A model generated the notes under the pieces. The model was not told where the DNA came from, ran no database searches, and saw only the letters and a list, made by a program, of their open reading frames with translations. A DNA stretch of 64,000 nucleotides from Rugamonas brunnea (GTDB taxonomy: Bacteria > Pseudomonadota > Gammaproteobacteria > Burkholderiales > Burkholderiaceae_D): contig NZ_JACEZT010000014.1 in NCBI RefSeq assembly GCF_014042345.1, forward strand, positions 91,835-155,834, given 5' to 3'. Positions 17,592 to 26,075 of the stretch are shown piece by piece. Within the stretch, counting starts at the first letter, position 1; every line of letters begins with the position of its first letter. Made by a program: the position numbers and the translations under genes.

Positions 17592-17777
17592 GGTCACTCC
17601 AAAAATCCTGGCCCGATTCGGAGCAATCCATGTCGCGCCCGCTTCGTTGCCGTTAATAGGCCGCATCGCCGTGAAGGCATCCACCTTGCCCGGGTAGGCA
17701 GGTTGGCGTCGGGTAAACCGACTCTTGATGCAAATTTGCTCATATCCGTATGGTGTGCCGAGATTTGTTGCCGAAAT

Positions 17778-17809
17778 CCGCTATACAGAACTTGTGTTCA
17801 ATATAGCGG
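17778..17809. repeat. Inverted repeat CCGCTATA / TATAGCGG in a gene-free stretch
   Basis: Perfect 8-bp arms (17778-17785 and 17802-17809) are separated by 16 bases, and the symmetry continues outward as CGAAAT and AATTTCG with one extra A. The element resembles a dimeric-regulator operator overlapping a promoter, but no gene starts beside it. The 250 bases around it (17592-17841) hold nothing else I recognise except a run of nine G at 17831-17839. Confidence 0.6.
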
Positions 17810-17841
17810 AATTTCGCCGGATCGGCAATAGGGGGGGGGCG

Positions 17842-19050
17842 CTAGCGCCGGCCGTACATCATCAGCTCCGCCAGCAGGCTGCGCGCGGGGCGGAACAGGT
17901 CGATGGCGGCCAGCGAGACGCCCAGCAGCGCCTGCGCCGGCGAGTCGTTGGCGAAGATGCGGGCCATGGTGTCCGTCACGCGCATGGTGGTGCTGCGGTC
18001 CGCGTGGCGCTGCGCCGTGTAGCGCGCCAGGTTGTCCGGCGTGGCGCCCGGCGCCAGCAGGCGGGCCAGCACGGCCACGTCGCGCAAACCCAGATTGAGG
18101 CCTTGGCCGGCCACCGGGTGCATGGTCTGCGCCGCATTGCCGATGGCGACCGAACGCGCCGTGCTGCGCGCGTCCGCGTTCAAGCCCAGCGGGAAACCCA
18201 GCCGCGGCGTGGCGGCGACGAATTTGCCGAGCCGGTCGCCAAACGCGGCGCCCAGTTGCGCGAGGAAAGCCGCGTCGTCCAATGCCAGCAGCGTTTGCGC
18301 CTGTTCGGGACGCACGCACCACACCAGCGAGTATTCGGCCTGGCCGTCGCGGCTGTCCTGCGGCAGCAGCGCCAGCGGGCCTTGTTCGGTGAAGCGTTCG
18401 TAGGCGCGGTGGGCGATCGGCGCGCTGGTGCGCACCTGGGCGATGATGGCCGTCTGCTCGTAATCGCGGCGCACGGATTTGCTTTCCTGGTCGCTGAACA
18501 GGCCACCTTCGGCCTGCACCATGATGGCCGCGCTCAGCGTGCGCGCATCGGGCTCGCCTTCGTGCTGGATATGCAGGTCGATGCGGTCCGCGTGTTCCGC
18601 GCTGCCCGTCACGCGCGCGGGGCGCAGCATGCGGATGCCGGCCCGTTCGCACACGGCGCCCAGCACCGTCACCAGGTCGCCGTAGCGCGCCACGTAGCCC
18701 AGCGCGGGCACGCCGTGTTCGTCGCGGTCTATCATGCTGCGGCCGAACTGGCCGCGGCGCGACACGTGGATCTGGTGGATGGGCGTGCCGGCCACGGGCC
18801 ATGCGCCGATCTCCTCCAGTATCTGCCGGCTGCCATGGGACAGGGCCAGCGAGCGCGGGTCGTTGCTGGCCTGGGCCAGCGTCTTGGCATCGATCAGGCC
18901 GATGCGCTGCGGCGCCACGCCGCGCTTGACCAGCAGTGCGGCCAGCGCCATGCCGGCCGGGCCGGCGCCGCAGATGGCGATGTCGAGGTCTGTTGAGTGC
19001 GCGGCGGCGGCATGGTGCGGGGCGGTGCCAGGATTCATGGTGATGGTCAT
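17842..19050 (-). CDS. ubiH: UbiH/UbiF-family FAD-dependent hydroxylase
   Basis: The 402-residue flavoprotein monooxygenase has the FAD-binding GAGPAGMALA motif near residue 28, an Asp-Gly region around MVQAEGG where the canonical DG is altered, and the conserved IGNAAQTMHPVAGQGLNLGLRD segment near residue 320. These fit the aromatic-ring hydroxylases of ubiquinone synthesis. It is the last gene of the amgK-murU-pepP-ubiH operon and overlaps the pepP stop by ATGA; pepP-ubiH adjacency is widely conserved. Which ring position it hydroxylates is not settled by sequence. Confidence 0.88.
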   Translation of the reverse strand: MTITMNPGTAPHHAAAAHSTDLDIAICGAGPAGMALAALLVKRGVAPQRIGLIDAKTLAQASNDPRSLALSHGSRQILEEIGAWPVAGTPIHQIHVSRRGQFGRSMIDRDEHGVPALGYVARYGDLVTVLGAVCERAGIRMLRPARVTGSAEHADRIDLHIQHEGEPDARTLSAAIMVQAEGGLFSDQESKSVRRDYEQTAIIAQVRTSAPIAHRAYERFTEQGPLALLPQDSRDGQAEYSLVWCVRPEQAQTLLALDDAAFLAQLGAAFGDRLGKFVAATPRLGFPLGLNADARSTARSVAIGNAAQTMHPVAGQGLNLGLRDVAVLARLLAPGATPDNLARYTAQRHADRSTTMRVTDTMARIFANDSPAQALLGVSLAAIDLFRPARSLLAELMMYGRR

Positions 19051-20384
19051 GGTGCTTGCTGCATCAGGTGTTCGATGTCGGCCACCGATTTGGGGGCGGC
19101 GGCGCTGATGATGGTGTGGCCGGTCGGGGTGACGATCACGTCGTCCTCGATGCGGATGCCGGTGTTCCAGAACTGCTCGGGCACGCCCTCGGCCGGCCGC
19201 ACGTAGATGCCCGGCTCCACCGTCACCACCATGCCCGCCTGCAGCGGGCGCGAGGGCTTGTCCGGTGCGCTCACGTCGCGGTACTGGCCCACGTCGTGCA
19301 CGTCCATGCCCAGCCAGTGGCCGGTGCCGTGCATGTAGAACGGCAGGTAACTCTTGTTGGCGACGACGTCGGCCACGCTGCCGGCCTTGTTCTTGTCCAG
19401 CAGGCCCAGATCCAGCATGCCCTGGGCCAGCACTTGCAGTGCGGCGTCGTGGATGGCCGTGTAGCGGTGGCCGGGCTTGATGGCGTGCAGCGCGGCCGCC
19501 TGCGCCGCCAGCACCAGCTCGTACAGGTCCCGCTGTGGCGCCGTGAAGCGGCCGTTGACGGGGAAGGTGCGGGTGATGTCGGAGGCATAGCCATCGAGTT
19601 CGCAGCCGGCGTCGATCAGCAGCAGTTCGCCGTCGCGGCAGGGCGCGTTGTTGGCGCTGTAGTGCAGCACGCAGGCGTTGGCGCCGCTGGCGACGATGGA
19701 ACTATAGGCCGGATGCTGGGCCCCGCTGCGGCGGAATTCGTACAGCAGTTCCGCTTCGATTTCGTATTCATGCATGCCGGGGCGGGTGGCGCGCATGGCG
19801 CGCGCGTGGGCGCGGCCGGAGATGGCGGCGGCGCGGCGCATGGTGGCCAGCTCGCTGTCGTCCTTGAGCAGGCGCATTTCGTCCAGCAGCGGCAGCAGGT
19901 CGTGGGCGGCGGCGGGCGGCGTCACGCCCAGCCGGCCCTGGCGCCGCACGGCTTGCAACCAGCGCCGCACGCGCGCATCGAGGTCGGCGTCGCTGCCCAG
20001 CGCGTAGTACAGGGCCGGCGCATTGGCTAGCAGTTGTTCCATCTGCGCGTCCAGCGCATCGATGGGGAAGGTGGCGTCGAAGCCGAACGCGCTCAGTGCC
20101 GCTTCCGGGCCGTGGCGGAAGCCGTCCCAGATCTCGCGTTCCACGTTTTTCTCGCGGCAGAACAGGATGGAGCGGGCCGGCGCATCGCCGCGCGCGGCCA
20201 CCAGCACCACCACGCTCTCCGGTTCCGTGAAGCCGCTCAGGTAGTAGAAATAGCTGTCGTGGCGGTAGGGGTAGTCGCTGTCGGCGTTGCGCGCCACTTC
20301 CTGCGCCGTGGGCAGCACGGCCACGGCGCCGGGCGCCATCTGCGCCATCAGGCGGGCGCGCCGCGCGGCGCAGGCGCCAGTCAC
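19047..20384 (-). CDS. pepP: Xaa-Pro aminopeptidase (aminopeptidase P)
   Basis: Aminopeptidase P of 445 residues removes N-terminal residues before proline. The N domain has SDYPYRHDSYFYYLSGFTEPE, and the catalytic pita-bread domain shows the metal ligands in LLIDAGCELDGYASDITRTFP, HGTGHWLGMDVHD, TVEPGIY and GIRIEDD. The start is a GTG whose bases overlap the murU stop (GTGA); this gives a length close to E. coli PepP (441). Starting at the first internal ATG would remove conserved residues. Confidence 0.94.
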   Translation of the reverse strand: MTGACAARRARLMAQMAPGAVAVLPTAQEVARNADSDYPYRHDSYFYYLSGFTEPESVVVLVAARGDAPARSILFCREKNVEREIWDGFRHGPEAALSAFGFDATFPIDALDAQMEQLLANAPALYYALGSDADLDARVRRWLQAVRRQGRLGVTPPAAAHDLLPLLDEMRLLKDDSELATMRRAAAISGRAHARAMRATRPGMHEYEIEAELLYEFRRSGAQHPAYSSIVASGANACVLHYSANNAPCRDGELLLIDAGCELDGYASDITRTFPVNGRFTAPQRDLYELVLAAQAAALHAIKPGHRYTAIHDAALQVLAQGMLDLGLLDKNKAGSVADVVANKSYLPFYMHGTGHWLGMDVHDVGQYRDVSAPDKPSRPLQAGMVVTVEPGIYVRPAEGVPEQFWNTGIRIEDDVIVTPTGHTIISAAAPKSVADIEHLMQQAP

Positions 20385-21112
20385 TTGGCCGCTCCGTTGC
20401 GGGCGGCAGGGGCGCGCGTCACGTTGAGCGCCTCCAACTGCTCGATGGTGCCCACGTTGTGCCATTCGCCCTCGTACACTTCGCCGCCCACCTGGCCGCG
20501 CTCGATGTACTGGCGCAGCAGCGGGCCCAGTTTGGCGTACTCGCCGGCGGCGATGCCGTCGAAGATCTCAGGGCGGTAGACGCCGATGTTACCGAAGGTC
20601 CAGCGCGGGTCGCCATCGTTGGTGACCGAGTACATGGTCAGGCCGAAGTCGCCCTCGGGGTGGAACGGCGGGTTCTTGACCAGGTACAGCCAGGCCACGT
20701 CGCGCTTGTCGGCCGGGTAGGGGTTGCCCCACATGTCGGCGTCGTGCAGCACGTCCTTGACTTCCTCGAAGTCGAAGTAGGGGCAGTAGATGTCGCCCGA
20801 GATGGCCAGGAACGGCTCGTCGCCCAGCAGGTGGCGGGCGGCGGCCACGCCGCCGGCCGTCTCCAGCGCCGTCTGCTCGGGCGAGTAGGCGATGCGCGCG
20901 CCGTACTGGCTGCCGTCGCCCAGCGCCTGTTCGATCTGGTCGCCCAGGTGGGCGTGGTTGATGACGATGTCGGTGATGCCGGCGCGCACCAGGTTGAGGA
21001 TGTGCCAGACGATCAGCGGCCGGCCGCGCACGGTCAGCAGCGGCTTGGGGCAGGTGTCGGTCAGGGGGCGCATCCGCTCGCCGCGGCCGGCGGCGAAGAT
21101 CATGGCTTTCAT
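20381..21112 (-). CDS. murU: N-acetylmuramate-1-phosphate uridylyltransferase
   Basis: The 243-residue nucleotidyltransferase converts MurNAc-1-phosphate to UDP-MurNAc in the peptidoglycan-recycling bypass. The N-terminal loop AAGRGERMRPLTDTCPKPLL binds the nucleotide, and the metal-binding Asp sits in AISGDIY. GNIGVYRPEIF and EWHNVGTIEQLEALN are typical of the family. Pairing with amgK 60 bases upstream supports MurU over other sugar-nucleotide transferases. Confidence 0.93.
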   Translation of the reverse strand: MKAMIFAAGRGERMRPLTDTCPKPLLTVRGRPLIVWHILNLVRAGITDIVINHAHLGDQIEQALGDGSQYGARIAYSPEQTALETAGGVAAARHLLGDEPFLAISGDIYCPYFDFEEVKDVLHDADMWGNPYPADKRDVAWLYLVKNPPFHPEGDFGLTMYSVTNDGDPRWTFGNIGVYRPEIFDGIAAGEYAKLGPLLRQYIERGQVGGEVYEGEWHNVGTIEQLEALNVTRAPAARNGAAK

Positions 21113-21172
21113 GAGGGGGGCTTTCGTGGCTGGGCGGGCGCGGACGCGGGGCCGGCGCCCGCCTTCAGCTTA

Positions 21173-22249
21173 TTAGAAGGTGTAGCCGACTTGCGGCTGC
21201 TTGTTTTCCAGCGTGTCGAGCAGGCGCACCAGGGGCTTGAGGTCCTTGTAGCGGTTGGCCGTCTTGCGCACGTAGTCCATCACGGTGGGCAGGTCGGCCA
21301 GGTAGCCGGCCTTGCCGTCGCGGTAGTTGAGGCGGCAGAACAGGCCGAGGATCTTCAGGTGGCGCTGCAGGCCCATGTATTCGAAGTCCTTGTAGAAGGC
21401 GTCGATGTCCTTGTTGACGGGCAGGCCCACGGCCTTGGCATGCTGCCAGTAGCGGATGGTCCAGTCCAGCACCAGTTCCTCGTCCCACTGCACGTAGGCG
21501 TCGCGCAGCAGCGAAGCCACGTCGTAGGTGATGGGACCGTACACGGCGTCCTGGAAGTCGAGGATGCCGGGGTTGCCCGCGTCGAGGCGCATCAGGTTGC
21601 GCGAGTGGTAGTCGCGGTGCATGAACACCTGCTGCTGGGCCAGCGCGCGGGCCAGGATGGCGTCGAACACCTTTTGCAGCTCGGCCGACTGGGCTTCCGT
21701 CAGCGTGGCGCCCAGGTGCTTGCCGATGTACCACTCGGGGAACAAATTCATTTCGCGCAGCATGAAGGCGCGGTCGAATTCGGGCAGCACGCCGGGCTGG
21801 CTGCTTTGCTGGATCTTGACCAGCGCTTCCAGCGCCTCCGCGTACAGGGTGGAGGCGTTGTCGTGGTCGATCTCGCTCAAATAGGTGCTGTTGCCGAGGT
21901 CCGACAGCAGCAGCAGGCCGCGTTCCGCGTCCTGCGCCACGATTGCCGGCACCGACACGCCGGCATCGGCCAGCAAGCCTTGCACCTTGATGAAGGCCGG
22001 CACGTTCTCGCGCTCGGGTGGGGCGTCCATCACGATCAGGGTGGCGCCGTGGGCGCCCTGGTGGACTGGCAGCACGTCGACCCGAAAGTAGCGGCGGAAG
22101 CTGGCGTCGGCCGAGGCCGGGCGTACCGTGTCGACCTGCACCAGGTCCAGGGTGGCGAGCCACTCCTTGAGCATGGACAGGCGGGCGTCGGCGTTATCGG
22201 TGGCGGAGGAGGACGCGGATTCGGATGGTGGATTTGGCAATAAAGACAT
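21173..22249 (-). CDS. amgK: N-acetylmuramate/N-acetylglucosamine kinase
   Basis: The 358-residue protein is an aminoglycoside-phosphotransferase-fold kinase. Catalytic and metal-binding residues are visible in VFMHRDYHSRNLM and GILDFQDAVYGP. AmgK phosphorylates the anomeric carbon of MurNAc from recycled cell wall, feeding MurU. This bypasses the de novo fosfomycin-sensitive step. It heads the minus-strand operon and is divergent from lptD; the upstream ribosome-binding site is weak. Confidence 0.92.
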   Translation of the reverse strand: MSLLPNPPSESASSSATDNADARLSMLKEWLATLDLVQVDTVRPASADASFRRYFRVDVLPVHQGAHGATLIVMDAPPERENVPAFIKVQGLLADAGVSVPAIVAQDAERGLLLLSDLGNSTYLSEIDHDNASTLYAEALEALVKIQQSSQPGVLPEFDRAFMLREMNLFPEWYIGKHLGATLTEAQSAELQKVFDAILARALAQQQVFMHRDYHSRNLMRLDAGNPGILDFQDAVYGPITYDVASLLRDAYVQWDEELVLDWTIRYWQHAKAVGLPVNKDIDAFYKDFEYMGLQRHLKILGLFCRLNYRDGKAGYLADLPTVMDYVRKTANRYKDLKPLVRLLDTLENKQPQVGYTF

Positions 22250-22279
22250 GAAGCGGGCGGTGAAAGCTGAAGATTCCCA

Positions 22280-22285
22280 TATAAT
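22280..22285 (+). promoter_or_regulatory. Putative lptD promoter -10 box
   Basis: A perfect TATAAT lies 53 bases before the chosen lptD start. The matching -35 position (around 22257) is weak (GCGGTG), so an activator or a different start site may be involved. Confidence 0.4.
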
Positions 22286-22337
22286 AAGGGATTCATTTCA
22301 AAAAATCGCCTGTCATGGTGTTAAGTCGCTACCTTTC

Positions 22338-24575
22338 ATGAGCTGGTTCCTGGCCCCTTACCCCTCGCAACGCTGGGCTTATGCCTTGTCCGCCCTCGTC
22401 ACCGTGGCGGCGTTGCCGGTCCACGCCCAGATCCAGCCCCAGGCCAAACCGCGGCCGCCGCGCGTGGACGACCCGAACGCGCCCACCACCATCCAGGCCG
22501 AGGACATCAGCGGCCGCCCCGAGCGGGAGCTGAACCTGGCGCGCGACGTGGAACTGGTCAAGGGCAAGACCCGGGTCAAGGCCGACACGGCCTGCTACCG
22601 CCAGGTCGAGGACGAGGTGGAGGCCGAGGGCCATGTGCGCATCTGGCGCTTTGGCGACTATTTCACCGGCGATGAACTGAAACTGAATCTGGACACGGGC
22701 GTGGGCTACATGCAGCACCCCACCTACCAGATGGAACTGAACCACGCCCAGGGCAAGGCGCAGCGCATCAACTTCCTCAACGAGGACGAGGCGCTGGTGA
22801 TCGACGGCACCTACAGCACCTGCCAGGGCCCGAACCCGGACTGGTATCTGAAGGCCAGCCGCCTCAACCTCGATTCCGGGCGCGACGTCGGCACGGCCGG
22901 CCAGACCATCGTCTATTTCAAGGACGTGCCCATCCTCGGCACGCCGGCCCTGTCGTTCTCGCTGTCGGGCGCGCGCCGCTCCGGCTGGCTGCCGCCCATG
23001 CCGGGCTTCGGCTCCAAAGGCGCGGCCGAACTGACGGTGCCGTACTACGTCAATATCGCGCCCAACCGCGACCTGACGCTGTACCCCAAGATCATCCCCC
23101 GGCGCGGTTTCCAGCTGGGCGCCAACGGCCGCTACATCGGCGAGACCGACGCCGGCATGTACCGTGGCGAGACCTACCTGGAGTTTCTGCCGCACGACAA
23201 GCAGACCCAGACCGACCGCTGGACCATCAAGTCCACCCACACCCAGGACCTGGCCAAGGACTGGTCGTATGGCTGGAGCGTGCGCGCCGCGTCGGACGAC
23301 AACTACCCGAACGACTTCTCCAAGACGGTGGCCGGCAGCGCCGAGCGCCAGCTGCTGCGCGAATTACGCAGCGACTACCACGGCGATTACTGGCGCCTGA
23401 CGGCCCGTATCCAGAAGTACCAGGTGCTGCAGGACCCCGATTCGATCACCGATCCCTCGCTGTTCGTGACGCGCCCGTACGACCGGCTGCCGTCGCTGAA
23501 CTTCCACGCCGGCCGCTACGACGTGGCCGGCTTTGACTGGGAATTCGACAGCGAACTGACGCGCTTCTGGCATCCGACCGAGTTGCGCGGCACGCGGCTG
23601 GTGGCGATCCCGCAGTTGAGCTACCCCGTGATCGGGGCCAGCTACTTCATCACGCCCAAGCTGATGCTCAACGCCAGCACCTACCAGCTCGACGCGCATG
23701 ACACCGACCCGGCCCGCAACCTGTCGCGCAGCGTGCCCACGTTCTCGCTGGACTCGGGCCTGGTGTTCGAGCGTGACGCCAAGCTGTTCGGCCGCGCCAC
23801 CACGCAGACGCTGGAACCGCGCCTGTTCTACGTGAACACGCCGTACCGCGACCAGTCGGCCCTGCCCACGTTCGACACGGCGGCCGCCACCTTCAACTTC
23901 AGCCAGTTGTTCAGCGAGAACCGCTTCGTCGGCTCGGACCGCATCGGCGACGCCAACCAGCTGACGGCCGCGCTGGTGTCGCGCTTCCTGGAGTCGTCGG
24001 GCGCCGAGCGCCTGCGCCTGGCGTTCGGCCAGCGTTTCTATTTCCGCGACCAGAAGGTACAGCTGGACGCCTCCACACCCAGCAACGACAGCCGCTCCGA
24101 CATGCTGCTGGCGGCCACCGGCCGCATTTCCGAGACCTGGGGCTTCGACAGCGCCGTGCAGTACAACCCCAGCCAGCACCAGACGGTCAGCTCCAACTAC
24201 GGCATCCAGTGGCAGCCGGGCCAGAAGAAGGTGCTCAACCTGGGCTACCGCTACCTGCGCGACAGCTTCAAGAATGCCGACCTGTCGGGCCAATGGCCGG
24301 TGTCGCAGCGCTGGTATGGCGTGGGCCGGGTCAGCTACTCGCTGCTCGACAAGAAGATCCTCGAATCGCTGGTGGGCCTGGAATACAACGGCGATTGCTG
24401 GGTGTTCCGCATGGGCGCGCAGCGCTTCGTGACGACGGCCAAGAACGTCTCCACGCCGATCTTCTTCCAGCTCGAACTCAATGGCTTGTCCAAGCTGGGC
24501 GTGGGCAATCCGCTGGAAGCCATGAAAAACTCCATTCCCGGCTACCAGCGTTTGAACGAGGGCTACGGCCGCTAA
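22338..24575 (+). CDS. lptD: LPS-assembly outer membrane protein LptD
   Basis: LptD of about 745 residues inserts lipopolysaccharide into the outer leaflet with LptE. A signal peptide (residues 1 to about 35, ending LPVHAQ) precedes an LptA-like jellyroll (TIQAEDISGRPERELNLARDVELVKG) and a C-terminal beta-barrel from about residue 250. Cysteines occur at 86, 162 and 687; the C terminus has one Cys where E. coli has an adjacent pair. The start at 22338 gives a clean signal peptide, but no good ribosome-binding site is seen, so an upstream start is possible. lptE is at 51908, far away. Confidence 0.94.
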   Translation: MSWFLAPYPSQRWAYALSALVTVAALPVHAQIQPQAKPRPPRVDDPNAPTTIQAEDISGRPERELNLARDVELVKGKTRVKADTACYRQVEDEVEAEGHVRIWRFGDYFTGDELKLNLDTGVGYMQHPTYQMELNHAQGKAQRINFLNEDEALVIDGTYSTCQGPNPDWYLKASRLNLDSGRDVGTAGQTIVYFKDVPILGTPALSFSLSGARRSGWLPPMPGFGSKGAAELTVPYYVNIAPNRDLTLYPKIIPRRGFQLGANGRYIGETDAGMYRGETYLEFLPHDKQTQTDRWTIKSTHTQDLAKDWSYGWSVRAASDDNYPNDFSKTVAGSAERQLLRELRSDYHGDYWRLTARIQKYQVLQDPDSITDPSLFVTRPYDRLPSLNFHAGRYDVAGFDWEFDSELTRFWHPTELRGTRLVAIPQLSYPVIGASYFITPKLMLNASTYQLDAHDTDPARNLSRSVPTFSLDSGLVFERDAKLFGRATTQTLEPRLFYVNTPYRDQSALPTFDTAAATFNFSQLFSENRFVGSDRIGDANQLTAALVSRFLESSGAERLRLAFGQRFYFRDQKVQLDASTPSNDSRSDMLLAATGRISETWGFDSAVQYNPSQHQTVSSNYGIQWQPGQKKVLNLGYRYLRDSFKNADLSGQWPVSQRWYGVGRVSYSLLDKKILESLVGLEYNGDCWVFRMGAQRFVTTAKNVSTPIFFQLELNGLSKLGVGNPLEAMKNSIPGYQRLNEGYGR

Positions 24576-24641
24576 GCGTTACACTAGGCGCGGCCCGCCC
24601 GTTTGAATTTTTTTACCCCTGACACATGAGCGTTCTCCATT

Positions 24642-26066
24642 ATGCGTAAAGCCAGTATGCACCACACGAAGATCGCAGCGCTGTTGCTGTGCGCCGCCGC
24701 CACCTCGGGCTGCAGCATGTTCTCGAGCAAAAAGACGCCGGCCCCCGCGCCCGCACCCGTGGCCGCTGCGGCCGCCGCCGCGCCCACCGCCGCCCCCGCA
24801 CCCAAGGCCGCCGCCGCCAAGGCCAGCGCCACCACCCCGATCGACTCGATCGCCGTCATCGTCAACGACGACGTGATCACGCGCCAGGAGCTGGCGGCCC
24901 GCATCCAGGCCGTGACCCAGCGCATGAAGCAGCAGAACGTGGCCCTGCCCGACGCGGCCGACCTGCGCCACCAGATCCTCGAACGCATGATCGTGGAACG
25001 GGCCCAGATGCAGATGGCCAAGGAGTACGGCGTGCGCGTGGACGACACCATGCTCGACCGCGCCATCGGCCGCATCGCCGAGCAGCAGAAAATGACGGTG
25101 CAGGAACTGCGCAACCAGATGGAGAAGGAAGGCACGCCGTTCGCCACCTTCCGCGAGGAGATCCGCGACGAGATCATCATGCAGCGCCTGCGCGAGCATG
25201 AGGTGGACGCCAAGATCCAGATTTCCGAGGCCGAGGTGGACAGCTACCTGGCCGCCGAGAAGGCCGCCGCCGCCGAGCAGGTGGAGCTGAACCTGTCGCA
25301 GATCATGATCCGCATCCCCGAGAACGCCACGCCGGAAGTGATCGCGGCCCGCCGCGAGCGCGCCGAGCAGGTCATGCGCCAGCTGCGCACGGGCGCCGAC
25401 TTTGCCAAGATGGCCGCCTCGTTCTCGGACGCCAGCGACGCCCTCAAGGGCGGCGAGATCGGCTGGCGCAACGCCGACCACCTGCCGCCGCTGTTCGCCG
25501 ACGCGCTCACCAAGCTCAAGGCCGGCCAGGTCACGCCCATCATCAAGAGCGCGGGCGGGTTCCACATCCTGAAGGTGGTGGACCGCCGCAGCGTGGCCGA
25601 AGGCCAGGCCGCCGCCGCCGTCCAGCAGACCCACGCGCGCCACATCCTGATCAAGGTCACCCCCACCGTCAGCGCCTACGACGCCAAGCGCAAGCTGATG
25701 GACCTGAAGGAGCGGCTCGACAACAAGGCCGCCAAGTTCGAGGACCTGGCGCGCCAGTTCTCCAACGACGGCTCGTCGGTCAAGGGCGGCGACCTCGGTT
25801 GGCTGTACCCGGGCGACACCGTGCCCGAGTTCGAGGCCGCCATGAATGCGCTCAAGCCCGGCGAAGTGAGCCAGCCGATCGAGACCAGCTATGGTTACCA
25901 CCTGATCGAAGTGCTCGAGCGTAAGAGCGACGACATGTCCAAGGAGCGCCAGCGCAACGCGGCGCGCCAGGCCATCCGCGAGCGCAAGCTGGCCGAGGCC
26001 GTGGAGGACTGGCAGCGCGAAGTGCGCGACCGCGCCTACGTCGAATTCCGCGACGAAGCCAAGTAA
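24642..26066 (+). CDS. surA: Periplasmic chaperone / peptidyl-prolyl isomerase SurA
   Basis: SurA of 474 residues helps outer-membrane proteins such as LptD fold. The N-terminal chaperone domain starts at SIAVIVNDDVITRQEL (about residue 68), and two parvulin domains follow (about 215-315 and 330-430; LSQIMIRIP, GGFHILKV, HARHILIKV, YGYHLIEV). Unusually, the signal region ends in TSGCSMF, a near-lipobox, and is followed by an Ala/Pro-rich linker of about 40 residues, so the protein may be lipid-anchored. It lies between lptD and pdxA, the conserved order. Confidence 0.93.
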   Translation: MRKASMHHTKIAALLLCAAATSGCSMFSSKKTPAPAPAPVAAAAAAAPTAAPAPKAAAAKASATTPIDSIAVIVNDDVITRQELAARIQAVTQRMKQQNVALPDAADLRHQILERMIVERAQMQMAKEYGVRVDDTMLDRAIGRIAEQQKMTVQELRNQMEKEGTPFATFREEIRDEIIMQRLREHEVDAKIQISEAEVDSYLAAEKAAAAEQVELNLSQIMIRIPENATPEVIAARRERAEQVMRQLRTGADFAKMAASFSDASDALKGGEIGWRNADHLPPLFADALTKLKAGQVTPIIKSAGGFHILKVVDRRSVAEGQAAAAVQQTHARHILIKVTPTVSAYDAKRKLMDLKERLDNKAAKFEDLARQFSNDGSSVKGGDLGWLYPGDTVPEFEAAMNALKPGEVSQPIETSYGYHLIEVLERKSDDMSKERQRNAARQAIRERKLAEAVEDWQREVRDRAYVEFRDEAK

Positions 26067-26075
26067 GGAGTGAGC

